The position numbers and the translations under genes were made by a program. From Cheilinus undulatus (Eukaryota > Chordata > Actinopteri > Labriformes > Labridae): a DNA stretch of 64,000 bases. The stretch covers positions 9,330,487 to 9,394,486 of the forward strand of contig NC_054866.1 of NCBI RefSeq assembly GCF_018320785.1, in the 5' to 3' direction. The notes under the pieces were generated by a model. It had not been told where the DNA came from and did not search any database. It saw nothing but the letters and a program-made list of their open reading frames with translations. This document shows, piece by piece, positions 25,301 to 36,887 of the stretch (positions within the stretch are counted from its first letter, which is position 1; every line of letters starts with the position of its first letter).

Positions 25301-28300
25301 GCGCCTGAGTCTTGTCTACCTTACCACACGGTAAACGTCAGCTCCAGGCTCCTTCTCAAGATCCTCCAGAGAAGTTTCTAGTGCTCTTTTGATGATTTAT
25401 TCGAGTAATCTCCAGTGCTTGTACTTTTTGTGCTTACCTCTAACGTGCCTCTCCTCCTTCTTCCAGTGCCTCCTGCTCAGATCACCACAGCCAGCTCCAG
25501 CACACTCTCACTCCCTCTTGGACTCTTGGAATCCCCCCTCCCCTCTTCACTTACCTGCACAATAAACTGTTTAAACTGCTCTCCGTCTCCGCATCCTGGG
25601 TCCAACCATCACACAAACATAACAACCATTCTAGTAACATATTTCAATACTCATCGTGTCAGTTGCCACTGTTTCTGACCACTCAAAGTGCAAAATTCAA
25701 ACAAGATGGCCAAGGATGATATTAACCTATCTTGCTCACATGTATTCAAACACCATTGAATCTCATCAGCAGCCATTTGGATTTCATTGTTTGCCAAGGA
25801 CCACCGATGTAGATGCAGGAAATGAGACTGAACCTTCAACCTTACTTTTTATTTAAAGCCCCTACCTGAGGGTCTGTGAGCCGTGAGGGTTCAGGCAGGA
25901 GATAAAATAAGACCCCTTGTAGAGCCCCAGGAAGAGAGAGTCCACGGATCAGAAGAATGAGCAGCATCACATAGGGGAATGTAGCAGTGAAATACACCAC
26001 CTGGAAGAGGAAAGCACCATTCATAGATGTAGAGATATAGTGTACATATATGAACATAGTTTGGGAGATGATATAAATACCTTTCCAGTAGACTTGACTC
26101 CTTTCCAGATACAGAAGTAACAAATGATCCACATGACAATCAGGCACAACACTGTCTCCCACCTGATGCTTCCTATCTCCTCAATCCCTCCTGAAATAGC
26201 GAGAACTCGTCTTCTACAAGTAAAAAGAAAAAAACGCACACAGGAAAAAATATTTTATCAGAACTAAGTAGGTCTTATTTTGGCATTTTGACAATAAAAC
26301 CCTTAAAAGTGGATTTGTAAGTCTACTGACATACTCCCAGAACTCTGTAGCAGCAGAAGTTGAGTTTGTATAGTTGGTCCAATCAAAGGAGCCGTTATGT
26401 GCTGAGAAGTCGACACAGTTTTCTGAAAGAAGAGCAGCCATTAATATATATTTCTAATGATGTATGATACTTAAAAATTTGGATAAAAAATCATTAATTT
26501 GTCGTCTCTACAAAACCCCAAACCTCCAACCATTAGCACTGCCCCCTCACTCCTTTATCCCTTGACCCTCCCTCTCATCAGTGGCATGGGAACATTTTTG
26601 AGGAAGCCAAGTAAGTAAGTTAGAGACAACAGTGCACTTTGCCAGGGAAAATATAGCATGACTAGATGCACTTTTGCACACAGTCATAGTGCTGGTGTTG
26701 GGCCAGAACCTCTTGTCTCCAAAATCACCACTTTTTTAGGGAAAAGTACTCACAACACTTCATCCCTACAATCCATGACCCACATCCCTAAATCCCTCCT
26801 CCCTCAACCCTCACTCTTCATCCATTGGCCCTTATTCGCATCCATTCCACAACTCTTAATCTTATTCCTTGATCTCTTGACTCTTATGGGGCTTTCCACT
26901 ATGACTGGCCAAACCAAGCCATGCTATGCTGAGCTATGCCCAGAATGGTCCTGCTCGGGAGCAGGGCTCAAGTGCGCCCCACCCATTTCCAAGTGTGCTG
27001 TGGTGACATCAGAGAGGTTCATCATCATTCAGGGACACCTGCACCAAACTTTGAAGTAGATACAATGGGCAACTCTTGAACAGCAGAAGACACAAAACAA
27101 GCTTCTTGACATCATCGACTCAAAACGCTGCATCATCAGCTAGACGCACCTCAAACTCGCAGCTCTGTTGTGGTTAAAAAGCAATTCCCCTGCACTGCTC
27201 AGCTGCTATGCCGAGCCAAAACAAGTAGAGTCAAGCTGCTCAGTGTAATGGAAGAGCCGCATTACTGTCATCCCTCAAAACCTTGACCCTTTATCCCTTA
27301 GTCCCTCTAATGTTACACTCACCCCTTGATTATCTACACTTTTCCAACATGATCTACTTCTACTACTCCCATTATTGCTCTACCCTGAATCTCATCCTGT
27401 CATCCAAAACCCTGTCCCATTCAACATTCCCATCTTCCTTTCATATCTTGACCCACACATCTCTTGCACCCTTGACCCTTACTCACTCCTATCACTTTAC
27501 CCCTAAACACTTAACCCTCATCTATTCCTCCAACTCTCATTGATAACACTGGCTGTAATTAGTTCATCTTTACTGTATTACTCTGCAGCACTTATGTTGA
27601 TATTTTCTTTTGGTCTGTCTCAAATTGCGGTTCTTTGTGAAAATTAGGGTTGTTCTGATTCTGATACCAGTATCGGAAATACGTCCGATGCTGCTTAAAA
27701 TGCAGGTATTTGTATCAGAGTGTACAAAAGTTTATGCACAGATCTGATACCCTTTGATTTCACTTCATATTTTGCTTTGTTTAGCCATGTTAAATGCTAG
27801 CGCTGTAAACCAGAAATCAATTCTTCGTGTGTGCATGAGCTACCATTTACAGAGCAGCAAAGAATGGTGACTGCATGACAGTTTTTCTCTGAATGCGATC
27901 GTTAAAACACTTTCCAGACCGATGCTCATACACTACAAGAAATACACGGTTTATCAAAAGTTCAATAACTTTTGAACCATAAATTGTTGCCTCTTATTTG
28001 TTTTTTCCCTTGAAGCTAGCCGTTGTGCCTGCCGTTGTGCTATTGATGCCTTTGAATCCCTTGAAGCAGCATTTTCACTGAGCCTGGAACTCACGTCACT
28101 TTTGGGACTTCAGTGTTTAAATCCACACCAGTAATCCCAATATCAAATGTCTTTTTATGCATTTTAGTTGAATTACGATCATCTATTACAGCTTGCTCGA
28201 ATGCAGACTGAATGCTAACCACCATATTGTTTACCTTTAGTGAGGGTCTGTCAGCCAATGGCAGACTGTTCCATAATCACGTCATGCTGCCTGAATGGAG

Positions 28301-31300
28301 CATAATGGAGGCAGAGATAGAGAGAGCCTGTGATGCAGCCCCCTGTATTATTGTTATTCTAATATTTAGCAGTAAAACTCAATAATCAGCAGAAAAACAA
28401 CTTTAGGGTCACAGAGATGCTGTACATTATGGTTCTATTCATTGAGCCATGTTCTGATATCGGTCTAAAATAATTTGCTAGTCTGCAGTCAGTCCAGAAA
28501 GTTCATACCTTCACCGTATCAGTACTCAGTATCGGCCGATAACCAACACCTGAGTATTGGAATCATATTTGGAAGGAAAAAATGGTATCTGAACATCCCT
28601 AGTGAAAAGTGAACCAAATTCACTGGAGGGATCTTTTTAAAACATTTATAGAAGTTAAGTGTTGAAATCACCGCAACATCAACACACCATTTAAACAATA
28701 ATTCTCTTTTATACAAGTATAGCATGGGATTTCCTCTCACCTGTGTTCCAGTAGTTGTTGCAGCTGGCCCAGGGGAGCTGAGAGCTGAAGGAGAACGCCA
28801 GAAAGAGCAAAGCCCAGGACAGAATAATGATGTAGGTCATACTGCTGTAGAGGAGGATCAGCAGCCCCCCATAGCCGATACCTGTGGATCCAGATCATTC
28901 TGTTACTGGCTAACATAACAGAAACAGACATCCTCCATCCATTCTTTTATGCACGTACAGCTGCAAGAAAAAGTATGTGAACCCTTTGAGATTTCTTGGA
29001 TTTCTGCATAAATTGGTCATAAAATGTGTTCTGATCTTCATCTGAGTCACAACAATAGACAAACACAGTCTGCTTAAACTAATACGGCACAAAAAATGAT
29101 ATGTTTTTATTGAATAAAACATGTAAACATTCACTGTGCAGGGTGGAAAAAGTATGTGAACCCCTAGGCTAATGACTGGTTGTCCCTCCTTTGGCAGCAA
29201 TAACCTCAACCAAACGTTTCCTGTAGTTGCAGATCAGACCTGCACAACGGTCAGGAGGAATTTTAGACCAGTCCTCTTTACAAAACTGTTTCAGTTCAGC
29301 AATATTTTTGGGATGTCTGGTGTGCATCGCTCTCTTGAGGTCATGCCACAGCATCTCAATAGAGCTGAGGTCAGGACTCTGACTGGGCCACTCCAGAAGG
29401 CGTATTTCCTTCTGTTGAAGCCATTCTGTTGTTGATTTACTTCTATGCTTTGGGTCGTTGTCCTGTTGCATCACCCGTCCTCTGTTGAGCTTCAGTTGGT
29501 GGACAGATGGTCTTAAGGAACAATAGAAACAGACACATCCATGCTCCATAAGGCTCTGGTTGAGTCGGACTTTTCGTTAAAAGGGAACTTTTTGAGCACT
29601 TTAAGATTAATGTTGTGGAGAAATCCATTGACGGCATTATTGGACTTTTGTTTGAGCATCGGGTTTTGGAATATAGTTTTGTGATTTTTTCATGTTATTT
29701 GTCTCCAGAAGGATCTACAAGTGGTAGAAATTGCAACACGTTTTTTAGTTGTTTATTGTCTCTTGTTTATTCTCTGGATACCGATACTATTTATGTTTGT
29801 GGCGACTTTAATAGCCGCACTGCTGATAAAGAGGACTGTATTGGAGATTTAGACAATGTCCCACTGAGGGTGGCCTTAGATTTGTGTTCCAATAGCCATG
29901 GTGAATCTTTTCTTGAATTCCTCAAGGATTCTAAATGCTGCATTTTGAATGGCAGATTAAACATAAATGATGATAACTTCACGTCCATTTCAGTAAGAGG
30001 AAAAGCTGTGGTTGACTATGTAGTGACTCCCCATTGTTGCCATGAGTCTTGTCTTTCATTTAAAGTGATAACAGCAACGAATCTTTTAGATCAAAATGCT
30101 GTAACTTGTGCTAATTTGATAGGAGAAAGATGTTACCTGACCATTCCATGTTGCTGTTAACTTTTAAAATTGGAGTTCAAATTGCAGATGAAAATCCATT
30201 AGTTTCTATTCCCAAAAGGAGAAAAAGACAATTCCCTGCAAGTCTTTTGTTATCTAATAGGTGTCATTTTTCTCTATCTGAATTATTTGGACAACGTGAA
30301 ACCCTTGAAGGTACACAAAATAATGTGGATAGATGGTACAATGAGTTCTGTGATATTCTGACTTTGGAAATGGATAGTTGTCAGCCCCAAAATGTAAACC
30401 ATAATAAATCTCAGCAGGTAAAAAAATGAAGAACTCCCAGCTTCAAAAACTGGAATGAGCGTGAAATAGCTGAAAAGAATTTTCTTCACTGCAGTGATGT
30501 TTCAAATAAACAACAGCTGAGAGAAAATTACAGACATGCTCAATGTATGTTTGATAAAAAATTAAGATTTTATAAAAAGAAATTTTGGAGAGGGCAGTCA
30601 ATGAGGTTAGATTATTTACAAACTAATAATCCACAACAATTTTGGAGAGAAATTGACAAACTGGGGCCAAGCAGAAAACAGAAAATACCTATGGAAGTTG
30701 TTTTAAATAATGATATGCTGGAATGTAGGAAGGACCTTGTGATTAAAAAGTGGGAGCAAGATTTGGCAGCCTGTACTCAGGCAGTCATATTCCACCACAT
30801 TTTGATGATTCTTTTCTTAGTGATGCACTTAAACTGAAAGATGACATGGAGAGTAAAATAATTCTAGAAAATTACACATCAGATTTAATTTTGAATCATA
30901 TTACCGTGGAGGAGGTAAGCACTGCTATAAATAGGTCAAAGATTAAGAAAGCTGTAGGTGTGGAAGAAATTCCAAACGAAGTGCTAAAATCACCACCCCT
31001 CTTAAAAATACTCCACAGCTTATTTCAGTTCTGTTTTAAGTATAGTATTATTCCCTCCTTAGGGTGTAAATCAATCATTATATCTATTCCAAAATCACCC
31101 AAGAATAATTTGAGAGTACCACTTAACTACAGGGGAATCAGCCTTCTTAGTACAGTTTATAAATTATACTCCAGTATTCTAAATGTTCGCTTGACACAGT
31201 ACCTGGAGACAATTGAATACTTGGTTGATGAGCAGAATGGGTTCAGACAGGACAGGGCATGCATTGATCATATTCACTCAATCACAACAATTATTAGGTC

Positions 31301-34300
31301 ACGAATTTCTGAAAGCAAATCTACTTTTGTTTGTTTTATTGATTTTCAGAAAGCTTTTGACTGGGTCAATAGAGATTTACTTTCTTTAAAACTTCTACAA
31401 GCTGGGGTGGATGGCAAGTTCTATCAAGCTCTAAAATCTTTATACAGCTTCTCTGCTGCCTGTGTCCAAGGGAATGATGAAAGGACTGACTGGTTTAAAA
31501 CTCCCTATAGTGTCAAACAAGGTGATGTTTTGTCCCTTAGTCTTTTTTCTCTTTATATTAATGACCTGGCTCTCGAAATCAAGAATGCTTAGTTAGGTAT
31601 ACATTTGGAAGAATTGACGGTGAGTATCTAGATGTATGCGGACGATGTTGGCTGAATCAGAGGAAGATTTGCAGAATATGTTAAACATTTAAAAAAACTG
31701 GTGTTATAAATGGCAGTTATCAATAAATCAGAGTAAAACTCAAGTCATTCATTTCAGAAAAAAGAGTATTCCGAGGAGCAGGACAGAATTGAGATTTGGA
31801 AACATAAATTTAGAATACACTTCAGACTATAAATATTTAGGATTTCCTCTTGATGCATTTATGACTTATGAAACTGGATTCAAACTTCTAGCTGGTTCAG
31901 CTAGCAGAGCTCTGGGGTCTATTGTCAACAAATTGAAGATCTGCAAACATTTGGGATACTCCACTTACACTCAGCTGTATGATGCCTGTGTTAATCCTAT
32001 TTGTAATCATGCTGCTGGTGTTTGGGGATTTAAATCAAGCACAGCTTCAGATTCTATACAAATCAGAGCAATTTGTTGTTATCTGGGTATTCATAAATTT
32101 GCTCCTATCCTGGCTGCTGAGGGTGACATGGGTTGGATTCCTGGTTCAATTAGGAGGAAATGTGATATGATAAGACTATGGAATCGTTTTATTAATATGC
32201 CTAATAATAGGATCAATAAGAAAATTTTTCTTTGGACAAGAGTTAAGAATTCTTCATGGGCTGCAGAGCTTCATGCTATTTTTAGTGAAGCTGAGTTACA
32301 ACATGTATATAGAAATAATTTACCATGCAGCGTTAAAACAATTAGAGAGAAGCTACTATCTAGATTTGAATATAAATGGTTAAACGATGTCTTGGAAAAA
32401 CCTAAACTGAGGACATATATTCAAATCAAGCATGATTATGGTACTAAATTTTATGTTAAAGCTTACTTAACAAGAAGTCAGAGATCTTTGGTTGCCCAGC
32501 TAAGAACAGGAAACCTCCCTCTAGCTCTGGAAGTTGGCAGGTTTTAAAACATCCCTGAGGAGCAGAGACTGTGTGAACTCTGTGATTTAGGAGAAGTTGA
32601 GAATGAATCCTATTTTCTTTTGTACTGTTGTACAAAAAATCCTGAAATATTCCGGAGCAATGACGATGACAGGATGGAATGGTTGTTTACTTTTAATATT
32701 TATAAGTTGGCCTCTTTCGTTGCAAAAGCCTAGAAGATGCGGCAGGATGGTTTAACTAGTCTACCATATTATTGAGCGTCTACTTTTGGTTTCTGGTCTT
32801 TCTGTAAAGATAATGGTGTCTTGTAAGCCCATTTGGGCTGGGCATATTGTTTATGCATGACACAATGATAAAATTTAATCTAATCTAATCCTCTGTGGTG
32901 TCCTCCCATGAACTTCATTCTTGTTTAATGTTTTACTTATTGTAGATTGAGCATTCTTTGCTGTGCTCTTGCAGTCATCTTGACAGGACGACCACGCCTA
33001 GGGAGAGTAGCAACAGTGCTGAACCTTCTCCATTTGTAGACAGTCTGTCTTTCCGTGGACACATGAACATCAAGGCTTTTAGAGATACTTTTGTAACCCT
33101 TTCTAGCTTCATGCAAGTCAACAATTCTCGATCGTAGGTCTTCTGAGAGCTCTTTTGTGCCAGGCATGGTTCACATCAGGCAATGCGTCTGAAGAACAGC
33201 AAATTCAAAACTGGTGTGTGTTTTTTATAGGGCAGGGCAGCTTTAACCAACACATCCAATCTCATCACATTGATAGGACTCCTGGCTCCAATTAGCTCTT
33301 AGAAAAGTCATTAGCCTAGGGATTTACATACTTTTTCACCCTGCACTGTGAATGTTTATATGTTTTGTTCAATAAAAACATAAAAACATATCATTTTTTG
33401 TGCTGTATTAGTTTAAGCAGACTGTGTTTGTCTATTGTTGTGACTTAGATGAAGATAAGAACACATTTTATGACCAATTTATGCAGAAATCCAAGAAATC
33501 CCAAAGGGCTCACATACTTCTTCTTGCAACTGTATATTTTATTTTTTGTACAATTTCAGGTGTTTCTGCTCATGGGTTTTGTTCAGCTCATTAAAACATT
33601 GTGCCGCAGAGGTCAAAGGCCTGAAAAGGCTTGTATAGCTGCCTCCTCTTTGACAATAACATGACTGATGCCAGGCAGAATCGTAACGTGGTAATGTAAG
33701 TATATATGCTTAAGACAAAACATCTCAGTAAGATTAAAGAAGTGTTTCATGTTTTTGTGAAATCAGTGATCTTTACTTTACTTTCTTTAAATTACTTTTT
33801 TAAAGATAATGCCGACACTCTTTTAGAGACAGGGAGCTTGTTCGAAAGTAAGTTTGTTTTTTGTCTTTTAATGTGTATTGCTTAAAAGTTTGAGGAAACA
33901 GAAGATAAAGTCTGTAGGGTAGAAAAATGAGTGAATATCTGAGGGGGACCATCAGCTGTCACTTTATTAAGTATACCTGGTCAACTGCTCATTAAGAGTA
34001 ATTTCTAAACACATGGCAGCAAGCAATGCACTAAGGTGTGTAGACATGGTGGAGTTGACCTGCTTTGAACCGAGCACTGAATTGGTGAAGAAAAGGGATT
34101 TAAGTGACCTTCAGCATGCTGTGGTTGTTGGTGGTCTAGCGGGCTTTCATGATTTATACTCCAAAATCTGACCCTACCAGCAGGAAATGAGACTTATCAG
34201 ACCAGGAAACATTTTTCCAATCTTCTACTGTCCAATTTCATAAAGGTTATTTAAAATATAGCCATGACATGTTCAGCGTTCATAGATGCTCCTCTGCATA

Positions 34301-35492
34301 CTTTGATTATAATAAAAATGGTTATTTTGAGTTACAGTTGCCTTTCTGTAATCTCAAACCTGCCCTCACATCAACAAGGCATTTTGGCTCAGAGAACTGC
34401 CGCTCACTGAGTAGTTCATCCCTTCCCACCATTCTCTGTAAACCCTAGAGATGGCTGTGTGAACATCCCAGTAGATCAGCAGTTTGTGAAAGACTCAGAC
34501 CGGCCCATTTGGCACAAACAACCATGGCACGTTCAATAAATCATCTCTGGTCACCATTCTGATACTCAGGTTGAACTTGTCATCTCTCTCATGATCTCAT
34601 CTTCAACATGTCTGCATGCTAATATGCATTTGAGTTAATATGCAGGTTGGTGTTCACTTTTGAAACGATGACAGTTTGTGCTTTCTTGAAAGAACAGCAG
34701 ATGAGTCTTGCCTATTAAAACTACTCTGAAAACTTCTGGATTAAAAAAAATCTTGTAAAGATAAGAACAGGCTGTAAACACAGCACTACTTTGCGTACAA
34801 CAACTGGAGCATTTCCCACAGCCTTTGTTCAAAAATATTTTTCTTACTTTGGGACTTTGGATGGCCATGTAGTTGTTACTTTTGTCAATGTTTACCTTCA
34901 TAACTGAAATGAATTTCTAAAGTGTGCCTGTCATTCTTTGTGTTTATGTTAATGTGTTACTGCTACACAAACTCCTTCTTGGCATAAATGCCTAATAAAA
35001 GAACAAAATGAGGTAAAATCAACCAAAACAGATGATACTTCAGATTTGTGTGTTTTGCATGTTTTTTGCCTTGCTTTTCTCCAGTGATGTCCTGAAGAGT
35101 TTACCTTCTGCTAATGGACAGAGCTTCCTCCAGCAGGTGACGCTTCCCTCCTGGGTGTACTGACCCATGGTGGTCTCCAGCAGAAACAGAGGTACGCCAC
35201 ACGTCACCACAAACACAAGATACGGCACCAGGAAGGCTCCTGCATTTACAGATTAAACTACACTGCAAACCAAGCACAGACTCCACGTATGAATTCATCT
35301 TCATCATATTTGCTCACCTCCTCCATTTTTGTAGCACAGGTAAGGAAATTTCCAAATGTTGCCCAGACCGACGATGTTACCCGCCACCGCCAGGAGGAAC
35401 TCCACTTTCTTTTCCCAGTGTCCTCTCTCCTCCATAGCCACATGCTTCTCTTTTTCTGCACATTTTTTATTCAGCATATCCAAAGCTTCCAT
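16333..35492 (-). CDS. slc6a13-like: SLC6 transporter gene 2, complete (14 coding exons, 591 aa)
   Basis: This Na+/Cl- symporter belongs to the GABA/betaine/taurine branch. Exons: 35318-35492, 35105-35239, 28741-28881, 26335-26422, 26081-26213, 25866-26000, 22279-22382, 22033-22157, 21220-21332, 20999-21136, 20045-20147, 19420-19520, 19105-19275, 16333-16446. Lengths sum to 1776 nt with all phases consistent and no internal stop. TM1 is in exon 1, TM3 (Tyr120) in exon 3, a loop with NGS/NYT/NST glycosylation sites in exon 4, TM6 in exon 7, TM8 with LGLDTQ (Na2 site) in exon 9, TM10 with FQLFDYYA (gate Asp439) in exon 11, TM12 in exon 13 and the tail ending FDVS in exon 14. Oddities: Lys48 replaces the TM1 gate arginine and Ser91 a glycine. 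The exact substrate is not predictable. Confidence 0.93.
18670..18780. repeat. AGCTA-rich cryptic simple repeat in gene 2 intron 13
   Basis: Short TTAGCTAAAGCTAAC-type units recur, for example TAGCTAGGGTAGCTATGTTA. The same block is in gene 3 intron 13 at 49585-49680, with a related, longer block at 45915-46050. Confidence 0.6.
19600..19920. repeat. Tc1-family relic in gene 2 intron 11
   Basis: Terminal fragments of the Tc1 family seen at 500-1195 lie here: CATTCACCAATCGAGGTACG at one side and CCTAATGAAGTGGTCGGTGA at the other, internally deleted. The equivalent in gene 3 is at 50578-50830, so insertion preceded the duplication. Confidence 0.55.
20148..20998. other. Gene 2 intron 10, no gene seen
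   Basis: The parts next to the exons align with gene 3 intron 10. The middle (about 20340-20570) is replaced in gene 3 by about 2 kb of other sequence (51280-53270). I see no coding signal here. Confidence 0.5.
22434..24058. mobile_element. Nonautonomous Harbinger-type element in gene 2 intron 6
   Basis: The 1625-bp insertion has ends GGCCCCCTCCACATGGAGAC and, from the right, GGCCCCATCCACATGGAGAC, flanked by TAA at 22431-22433 and 24059-24061. Gene 3 has the uninterrupted site (GCATTGTTCAAGTCTTCA near 59200). The 3-bp TAA duplication and long inverted ends fit PIF/Harbinger. No transposase frame is visible. Confidence 0.8.
25143..25624 (+). mobile_element. Candidate solo LTR in gene 2 intron 6
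   Basis: The block begins TGTTAAC and ends CATAACA (TG...CA with a short inverted repeat). It is C-rich, with an AATAAA about 65 bases from its end, and is missing from gene 3 intron 6. No primer-binding site, gag/pol or clear target duplication was found, so other repeat types remain possible. Confidence 0.35.
26515..27545. repeat. CCCTT/CTC-rich low-complexity tract with an inserted miniature element
   Basis: Imprecise repeats of CCCTTGACCCT- and CTCATCCCTA-like units fill this part of gene 2 intron 3; a shorter relative is at 63420-63660. At about 26889-27262 a separate block with inverted ends (GGGGCTTTCCACTATGACTG and, from the right, GCGGCTCTTCCATTACACTG) looks like a nonautonomous DNA element. 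Open frames here are low-complexity artefacts. Confidence 0.5.
27645..28601. mobile_element. Nonautonomous hAT element in gene 2 intron 3
   Basis: The 957-bp element has ends TAGGGTTGTTC and, from the right, TAGGGATGTTC, flanked by GTGAAAAT (27637-27644) and GTGAAAAG (28602-28609). Gene 3 intron 3 keeps only its right-hand part (63678-63854), so it inserted before the duplication and was later shortened there. Confidence 0.75.
29172..29520 (-). pseudogene. Tc1 transposase, C-terminal part
   Basis: The minus strand reads [20 protein letters not shown], then [20 protein letters not shown] and a tail ending [15 protein letters not shown]. This holds the second catalytic Asp (QDND) and the third acidic residue (IEMLW). 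The middle of the enzyme with the first Asp is missing, replaced by the LINE. Confidence 0.85.
29530..32890 (+). mobile_element. LINE (APE endonuclease + reverse transcriptase), degraded
   Basis: A 5'-truncated non-LTR retrotransposon sits inside the Tc1 element. An APE-type endonuclease part is at about 29675-30160 ([16 protein letters not shown]...). Reverse transcriptase follows at about 30840-31660, with [73 protein letters not shown] and, after a stop, MYADD. A C-terminal region (31789-32547) ends near a cysteine motif ([20 protein letters not shown]). The element ends in TAATC repeats at 32876-32890. Several stops and frameshifts kill it. The clade is not certain; the 3' short repeats and cysteine motif suggest an I/L2-like group. 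Confidence 0.85.
32900..33167 (-). pseudogene. Tc1 transposase, N-terminal DNA-binding part
   Basis: Starting at the ATG at 33167, the frame gives [20 protein letters not shown], a paired-type helix-turn-helix with [20 protein letters not shown], then a GRP-type hinge ([10 protein letters not shown]). It stops after about 76 residues, but homologous text continues toward the LINE junction near 32891. Confidence 0.85.
33957..34628 (+). repeat. Tc1 relic in gene 2 intron 2
   Basis: Close copy of 500-1195 at the equivalent place in gene 1, with about the same defects plus a deletion near its right end. It is an inherited segment of the duplicated unit. Confidence 0.6.
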
Positions 35493-35868
35493 CTAGACTG
35501 AATTGACTGTTTTAGCCCATGTGCTCTGTGGTCAGGCCTTCTCTGCTTTATATTCACCACTCATCATGTAATGAACAACTGCCTGAGCAGTTAATCAGTT
35601 CTCAGCCAAAATGTTAATTTTTCTCAGAGTTTCAGATGCATTGTGTTTTTATTTGAACAATATACAGGAAGTAAAGGTCGTTATTGTGAAGTATTTAGTT
35701 TAAATCAAAATTGATAGTATAGTTTAATAGTTTTCATATTTGCTTCAGTTCTTTTGAATGGTTAATGGTCACTTTGCAGATCTGCTGGACTTTTATGGGA
35801 CCTCTATCTCATCAAAATGATCAATAAATTACTTAAAAATCTTGTTAACACAGGCAGATAAATGATAG

Positions 35869-35952
35869 AAAAGCCCTACAGTTGATTATCGGTTGCGTCA
35901 CATTTGATGGATTAAGGCATTTTTGGCAACCGATAATCAACTGTAGGGCTTT

Positions 35953-35953
<1 letters not shown>
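35869..35953. repeat. Perfect 28-bp inverted repeat (hairpin)
   Basis: The arms at 35869-35896 and 35926-35953 are exact complements (AAAAGCCCTACAGTTGATTA... outward), separated by 29 nt. They lie 0.38 kb upstream of the gene 2 start codon, within the expected 5' noncoding intron. Gene 1 lacks them. Confidence 0.9.

Positions 35954-35997
<44 letters not shown>
35951..35997. repeat. (TA)n(TG)n microsatellite
   Basis: A TA run of about 12 units passes directly into about 10 TG units, abutting the hairpin arm. Probably polymorphic. Confidence 0.9.
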
Positions 35998-35999
35998 AA

Positions 36000-36740
36000 T
36001 TTTATAATAATAATGATAATAACTTTATCTATAAAGCACTTCTAAAAACAGTTGTTTACAAAGTGCTATACACACAGCAAGAGCAAAAACTTGGGGTAAA
36101 AAAAGCAGAATAGGAGCTCCGTAAAATGAACATAATGTGGACACAGAGGAAAAATAACAAAAATGAAAATGGCACAAGTAGATCTTGAATGGCAGTTACT
36201 GTAGAAGATTATAAAATCTAAAATATAATGGAGTCAGTGAAAAATGATATGATTCCTATGATAATATTCTGAAAGATATCATAGGATGTGGGAGAGTTAA
36301 ATACATATATTCAAACAAACAACCAAACAAATACATGAAGATGAGGACGTCACATCAGTGGGAATAAAACAAAGATAAGATTAAAGACAGAAATGTAATA
36401 GAAACGAGGACAGGTAAGTAAAATTTAGGAAGGTAAACACGAGATAATAAAGTAAATGAACTTGAGATAAGAAAGAAGGGTATAAAATTATAAAAAGAAT
36501 AAGAGTAGCAGTGTAAATAAAAGAGAAATAATAAAATAGATAAATAGTTAGAAGGGACATCACATAAAAGTGGGTTTTAAGGAGTGATTTAAACAATGTC
36601 ACCGAATCTGCCAGCCTTATCTCCTTGGGCAGGTCGTTCCAAAGTTGAGGAGCCCTGACAGCTAAAGCCCTGTCTCCTTTAGATTTCAGCCTTGACTTTG
36701 GAATGACCAGGAAGACCCCGCAATTTCTATTTTTTTGGGA
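36000..36740. repeat. Dispersed fish repeat upstream of gene 2
   Basis: The block starts with AATAATAATGATAATAACTT (TTATCTATAAAGCACTT next) and ends with GCAGGTCGTTCCAAAGTTGA, CTAAAGCCCTGTCTCC and GACTTTGGAATGACCAGGAA. These are phrases I associate with an abundant teleost retroelement tail. No frame is kept. It is specific to this unit. Confidence 0.4.
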
Positions 36741-36887
36741 TTTGGATAGAAGGTTAAATAAACATTTCAGTTACAAAAAAAATGTGAATTTGCTGGCTAT
36801 TATTTGAGTTAACAGGCTTTAAGGGGAAAATTTAGATCCAATTGTGATAAGTGGAAGAAATATGATGGACCAACATTGTATTTGATG

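Larger units (their letters stand above)
28958..33532 (-). mobile_element. Tc1 element in gene 2 intron 2, carrying a LINE insertion
   Basis: Inverted ends of about 210 bp (CAGCTGCAAGAAAAAGTATG on the left; the complement starts CAGTTGCAAGAAGAAGTATG on the right) are bounded by TA at 28956 and 33533. Gene 1 intron 2 has the empty site (GCACGTACATTTTATTT near 90). Transposase parts remain on either side of a LINE. Confidence 0.9.

Noticed and set aside
25143..25624. Full LTR retrotransposon or endogenous retrovirus
   Set aside because: Only one LTR-like block is present; no gag, pol or env text was found on either strand nearby.
26658..27059. 133-codon plus-strand frame in gene 2 intron 3
   Set aside because: It covers a low-complexity C-rich tract and a miniature element, with no conserved motif.
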